DNA of 64,000 bases from positions 1-64,000 of the forward strand of contig NZ_VHQI01000011.1 of assembly GCF_006517625.1 (NCBI RefSeq), read 5' to 3'. This DNA is from Mixta tenebrionis (GTDB lineage Bacteria; Pseudomonadota; Gammaproteobacteria; Enterobacterales; Enterobacteriaceae). A program made the translations under genes and the position numbers. This document shows, in pieces, positions 60,515-64,000 of this stretch. The notes below the pieces were generated by a model. It saw only the letters and a list, made by a program, of their open reading frames with translations. It did not search any database and was not told the origin of the DNA. Numbering within the stretch: position 1 is the stretch's first letter; every line of letters begins with the position of its first letter.

Positions 60515-62167
60515 ATGGAAATCTTTTTTACTATTCTCATTATGACGCTGGTGGTGTCGCTATCCGGTGTCGCCGCACGCATTATTCCGTTCCAGATTCC
60601 GCTGCCGCTGGTGCAAATCGCTGCGGGAGCATTGCTTGCCTGGCCGACTTTCGGCCTGCATGTCGACTTCGATCCGGAACTGTTTTTGGTCCTGTTTATT
60701 CCGCCGCTGCTGTTTGCGGACGGCTGGAAAACGCCGGTTAATGAATTCCTGCATCACGGACGAGAAATTATCGGCCTCGCGCTGGTGCTGGTGTTGATTA
60801 CCGTGGTGGGCATCGGTTACCTGATTTACTGGATGGTGCCGGGCATTCCGCTGGTGCCGGCCTTTGCCTTGGCGGCGGTGCTGTCGCCTACCGATGCCGT
60901 GGCGCTGTCGGGCATCGTCGGCGAAGGACGCATCCCGAAAAAAATCATGTCTATTCTGCAGGGCGAAGCGTTGATGAACGACGCCTCCGGTCTGGTATCG
61001 CTGAAATTTGCCGTGGCGGTGGCGATGGGGACGATGGTATTTACCGTGTCCGGCGCCACGGTGGAGTTTTTCAAAGTGGCCATCGGCGGCCTGCTGGCCG
61101 GCGCTGCGGTCTGCTGGCTGTTCGGTAAATCGCTGCGTCTCTTCAGCCGCCTGAGCGGCGACGATCCCGCCACGCAAACCGTGCTGCTGCTGCTGCTGCC
61201 GTTCGCCTCTTATCTGATTGCCGAGCATCTGGGCGTATCGGGCATTCTGGCAGCGGTCGCCGCCGGCATGATGATTACCCGCTCCGGCATTATGCGCCGT
61301 GCGCCGCTGGCGATGCGCCTGCGCGCCAACAGCGTCTGGCAGATGCTGGAGTTTGTGTTTAACGGCATGGTGTTCCTGATGCTGGGCCTGCAGCTGCCGG
61401 GCATTCTGGAAACGTCGATTACCGAAGCGAACGCCGATCCGAACGTGCAGCTGTGGATGCTGTTTACCGATATCCTGCTGGTTTACGCCGCGTTGATGGT
61501 GGTGCGTTTCGGCTGGCTGTGGACGATGCAGCGCTTCAGCAAACGCTTCCTCGCGAAAAAGCCGATGGAGTTTGGCAACTACAGCACGCGCGAGCTGCTG
61601 GTAGCCTCTTTTGCCGGCGTGCGCGGGGCGATTACGCTGGCGGGCGTGCTGTCTATTCCGCTGTTTCTGCCCAACGGCGATGCGTTTCCTGGGCGCTATG
61701 AGCTGGTGTTCCTGGCGACCGGCGTGATCCTGTTCTCGCTGCTGGTGGGCGTTATCCTGCTGCCGATGCTGCTGCGCGGCGTTGGCGGCGTTGATAAGAG
61801 CAGCGATCGCCGTGAGTTGCAGCAGGCGCGGGCGATGATGGCGGGCGTGGCGATCGAAAGCCTCTATAAGATGGAAGAGCGCCTGACGCATGATACGGAA
61901 GAGAACATCGATAACGAGCTGCTGAAAGAGGTAAGTTCGCGCGTGATCGGCAACCTGCGCCGCCGCGCCGATGGGCAAAGCGATCTGGAGAACGCGCATA
62001 TCGCCGAGGATCTGGAGCGCCGTTTCCGCCTTACCGCGCTGCGCGCTGAACGCGCCGAGCTTTATCACCTGCGGGCAACGCAGCAGATCAGCAATGAGAC
62101 CATGCAGAAGCTGCTGCGCGATCTCGATCTGATGGAAGCGCTGCTGGTAGAAAAAGACGATCACTAA
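60515..62167 (+). CDS. yjcE: CPA1 family Na+/H+ antiporter YjcE
   Basis: Inner-membrane monovalent cation/proton antiporter. 550 residues (E. coli YjcE 549). About twelve helices; the ion-binding region contains LAAVLSPTDAVALSGIVGEG and LMNDASGLVSLKFAVAVAMG with the paired Asp motif. Also AEHLGVSGILAAVAAGMM and FAGVRGAITLAGVLSIPLFL. The C-terminal 130 residues are a charged cytoplasmic helical tail (MEERLTHDTEENIDNELLKE). Physiological ions are not established. Confidence 0.94.
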   Translation: MEIFFTILIMTLVVSLSGVAARIIPFQIPLPLVQIAAGALLAWPTFGLHVDFDPELFLVLFIPPLLFADGWKTPVNEFLHHGREIIGLALVLVLITVVGIGYLIYWMVPGIPLVPAFALAAVLSPTDAVALSGIVGEGRIPKKIMSILQGEALMNDASGLVSLKFAVAVAMGTMVFTVSGATVEFFKVAIGGLLAGAAVCWLFGKSLRLFSRLSGDDPATQTVLLLLLPFASYLIAEHLGVSGILAAVAAGMMITRSGIMRRAPLAMRLRANSVWQMLEFVFNGMVFLMLGLQLPGILETSITEANADPNVQLWMLFTDILLVYAALMVVRFGWLWTMQRFSKRFLAKKPMEFGNYSTRELLVASFAGVRGAITLAGVLSIPLFLPNGDAFPGRYELVFLATGVILFSLLVGVILLPMLLRGVGGVDKSSDRRELQQARAMMAGVAIESLYKMEERLTHDTEENIDNELLKEVSSRVIGNLRRRADGQSDLENAHIAEDLERRFRLTALRAERAELYHLRATQQISNETMQKLLRDLDLMEALLVEKDDH

Positions 62168-62181
62168 CCTTCAACGTCATC

Positions 62182-62209
62182 ACGGGCGGCCCAGGCCGCC
62201 CGTTTTTTT
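62182..62209. terminator. Rho-independent terminator of yjcE
   Basis: ACGGGCGGCC (62182-62191) pairs perfectly with GGCCGCCCGT (62194-62203), followed by TTTTTT. It overlaps the end of the convergent LysR gene. Confidence 0.92.
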
Positions 62210-63110
62210 ATACCGACAGCTTCGGCGCCTCGTCCGGCCAGAAGGCGCGGCAGCAGTCAATCCAGGCCTGGGCGCTGCGGGAAAGATAGCTCCCCTCGCG
62301 CCAGATTAACCCCAGCGTCCAGGTTAAATCAGACTCCAGCGGCAGCCACAGCAGCGAATGGCGATCCAGCCGCTGACAGATCGGCTCCGGCAAAATCGCT
62401 ACGCCCATTCCCGCCTGGACCATCGCGGCGAGAAAATCCCACTGGCCGCTGCGCACCGCAATCTGCGGCGCCAGGCCGGCGCGCTGGAACGCCTGCTTTA
62501 ACTGGCGGTTCAGGGAGAATTCCTCATTAAAAATCAGCAGCGGATGTTGAGCCACCTCCGCCAGCGAGATGCTTTTGCGCGTGCGCCAGGGCGTAGCGTG
62601 CGGCACCAGCACGCAGAGCGGATGACGCATCAGCGTCAGCGTATTCAGCGGCAGCGACGCATCTACCGGTAGCGCGGTTAAGGCGAGATCGAGGCTGCCG
62701 GACAGCAGCGCCTCCTGTACCGCCAGGCCGCCCGCCTCGACAATTTTCAGCGCAATGCCGGGATAGCGCTGGCGGAAGGCGGAAACGGAGCCGGCGATCT
62801 GCATACCCACCATCGGCGGCACGCCAAGGCGCAGCTCGCCGGTTTTAAGCTGATTGATATCTGCGATTTCCATCTCCAGCTGTTTGAATTCCTGCAAAAT
62901 AAGCTGGCCGCGCTGGTAGACCACTTCGCCGCTGTCGGTCAGATGCAGTCGACGTCCCTCGCGCAGCAGTAGCGTACAGCCCAGCTCCTCCTCCAGGTGA
63001 CGCAGCATTTTGCTGATGGTCGGCTGGGTGACGAACAGGGCTTCCGCCGCGCGGGTAAAGCTTTGCTGCCGTACCACCTCCACAAAATAACGTAGCGCCC
63101 GAACGTCCAT
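62208..63110 (-). CDS. LysR-family regulator next to cidAB
   Basis: 300 residues of the LysR type. N-terminal winged helix (DVRALRYFVEVVRQQSFTRA, then AALFVTQPTISKMLRHLEEE-like residues) followed by the periplasmic-binding-like effector domain from about residue 90 (GELRLGVPPMVG and later MVQAGMGVAILPEPICQRLD). It is divergent from cidA, with 107 bp between the starts, the arrangement of CidR-type activators that respond to acetate in Gram-positives. That function is inferred from position only. Confidence 0.85.
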   Translation of the reverse strand: MDVRALRYFVEVVRQQSFTRAAEALFVTQPTISKMLRHLEEELGCTLLLREGRRLHLTDSGEVVYQRGQLILQEFKQLEMEIADINQLKTGELRLGVPPMVGMQIAGSVSAFRQRYPGIALKIVEAGGLAVQEALLSGSLDLALTALPVDASLPLNTLTLMRHPLCVLVPHATPWRTRKSISLAEVAQHPLLIFNEEFSLNRQLKQAFQRAGLAPQIAVRSGQWDFLAAMVQAGMGVAILPEPICQRLDRHSLLWLPLESDLTWTLGLIWREGSYLSRSAQAWIDCCRAFWPDEAPKLSV

Positions 63111-63217
63111 AAATCATTCCAATAGTGAATAGTTCGAATAATATTAATTCATTTTTTTCACCCTTTCACCGCGCCGTATAATGACAGCCGTCATAGACAG
63201 AGCAGGAGAAGCGAATT

Positions 63218-63643
63218 ATGGCGGTTGCAATAAGCCCGCAACGCACGGGTTGGCTACAGCGTTTGCAGGTGCCGTTACAGGTGGGAATTTATATCGTTCT
63301 GTTTATTTTCGCCCAGCAGCTGGTGAGCTGGCTGCATTTGCCGCTGCCGGCCAATATCGTCGGTATGCTGTTGATGCTGGCGCTGATTATGCTGCGCATT
63401 GTGCCGCTGCAGTGGGTTAAAGCCGGCGGCAACTGGCTGCTGGCCGAGATGCTGCTGTTCTTCGTCCCGGCGGTAGTGGCGGTGGTGAACTATGGCGATC
63501 TGCTGAAGGTGGAAGGCTGGCGCATTTGCGTGGTGATCGCCCTCAGCACGATAATGGTTTTAGGCGCTACGGCGCTGGTGGTTGATCGCTTTTACCGGCT
63601 GGAAATGCGGCTGGCGCAGCGTAAGCAGGCGCGCCATGATTGA
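63218..63643 (+). CDS. cidA: CidA/LrgA family holin-like protein
   Basis: 141-residue membrane protein with about four helices. Family pattern LPLPANIVGMLLMLALIMLR and ANYGDLL-like VVNYGDLLKVEG before the last helix. CidA/LrgA proteins are holin-like and are linked to cell lysis, murein hydrolase activity or metabolite (pyruvate) transport depending on species. The start at 63218 follows CAGGAG. It overlaps cidB by 8 bp, so the two are coupled. Confidence 0.88.
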   Translation: MAVAISPQRTGWLQRLQVPLQVGIYIVLFIFAQQLVSWLHLPLPANIVGMLLMLALIMLRIVPLQWVKAGGNWLLAEMLLFFVPAVVAVVNYGDLLKVEGWRICVVIALSTIMVLGATALVVDRFYRLEMRLAQRKQARHD

Positions 63644-64000
63644 TCTTATACTGAGCCTGCTCTGTTTTATCGCCACGCTCTGCATCTATTTTCTTAATAA
63701 ACGGCTTTACCGGCGCTGGCGCAAGCTGGTGCTGATGCCGCTGGTGTTGACGCCGCTGGTGCTGGTAGCCATGCTGCTGATCGCCCATATTTCGTGGCAG
63801 GACTATATCGGTGAAAGCCACTGGCTGATCTGGCTGCTTGGCCCGGCGACGCTGGCCTTTGCCGTGCCGGTGTATGAAAACCTGGCGATTATTCGTCGCC
63901 ACTGGCTGTCGCTGACGGCAGGAGTGGTGACCGCGACGCTGGTAGCGGTATGTAGCTCAGTCTGGCTGGCGCGGCTGCTGGCGCTGCCGGAAGTGATCCA
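63636..64000 (+). CDS. cidB: CidB/LrgB family protein, cut by the window end
   Basis: Open from ATG 63636 to the end of the window; about 121 residues are visible. It begins MIDLILSLLCFIATLCIYFL and contains SHWLIWLLGPATLAFAVPVY followed by ENLAIIRRH, the conserved N-terminal half of LrgB/CidB. Several membrane helices are present. It is the partner of CidA, with which it overlaps by 8 bp; the C-terminal half lies outside the window. Confidence 0.88.
   Translation, partial: MIDLILSLLCFIATLCIYFLNKRLYRRWRKLVLMPLVLTPLVLVAMLLIAHISWQDYIGESHWLIWLLGPATLAFAVPVYENLAIIRRHWLSLTAGVVTATLVAVCSSVWLARLLALPEVI

Noticed and set aside
60560-62164. A 534-codon minus-strand frame
   Set aside because: It is antisense to yjcE, rich in His/Gln/Arg, which is typical of a shadow of a GC-rich membrane protein gene.

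Overview
This is enterobacterial chromosomal DNA. The gene order follows the E. coli metA-to-yjcE segment closely: metA, metH, yjbB, lysC, pgi, yjbEFGH, psiE, malGFE/malK-lamB-malM, ubiCA, plsB/dgkA, lexA-dinF, yjbJ, zur, dusA, qorA/dnaB, tyrB, yjbQ, yjbR, uvrA/ssb, yjcB, soxS/soxR, ghxP (yjcD), yjcE. Several blocks usual in E. coli are absent from their places (aceBAK-iclR, pepE-rluF, xylE, pspG, alr, aphA). They are replaced by genes such as a PanS-like transporter, aqpZ, a TraF_2-like beta-barrel, an AsnC-family regulator, a YahK-like alcohol dehydrogenase and a GST. GC content is high. I infer a member of Erwiniaceae (Pantoea/Mixta/Erwinia type); species cannot be told from the window alone.

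Layout. 1-5 kb: methionine synthesis (metA with MetJ and MetR sites, metH). 5-11 kb: membrane transporters (yjbB, panS-like, aqpZ), then lysC behind a lysine riboswitch. 11-17.7 kb: pgi, the yjbEFGH exopolysaccharide operon and psiE. 17.8-25.6 kb: the complete maltose system, as malEFG (minus strand) and malK-lamB-malM (plus strand) diverging from a region with MalT boxes. 25.6-32.7 kb: ubiCA, plsB, dgkA, the lexA-dinF SOS operon with two LexA boxes, and yjbJ. 32.8-43.4 kb: zur, an outer-membrane barrel gene, dusA, qorA/dnaB, an AsnC-type regulator flanked on both sides by the same palindrome, tyrB, yjbQ, yjbR and an alcohol dehydrogenase. 43.6-47.3 kb: uvrA and ssb diverging from one SOS box.

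47.3-55.7 kb is the accessory part. It holds an unrecognised small gene and a chemoreceptor gene with a clear sigma-28 promoter. Directly after the receptor stop codon comes a 747-bp hexanucleotide array (83 perfect GGCTGT copies flanked by degenerate ones). Then follow about 1.2 kb without a clear gene, an IS3-family remnant, and a two-gene flippase plus TupA-like ATP-grasp module. The most unusual signal in the window is the array. In one frame it encodes an almost pure Gly-Cys/Gly-Tyr polypeptide that ends in a stop codon exactly at the array's end. Its variants are mostly synonymous in that frame, and it could be joined to the chemoreceptor by slippage on an A7 tract.

55.7-64 kb: a GGDEF diguanylate cyclase, soxS/soxR around a perfect SoxR operator, a GST, the purine permease ghxP behind a consensus PurR box, the Na+/H+ antiporter yjcE, and a LysR regulator diverging from cidA and a cidB truncated by the window end. 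No tRNA, rRNA or CRISPR array was seen.
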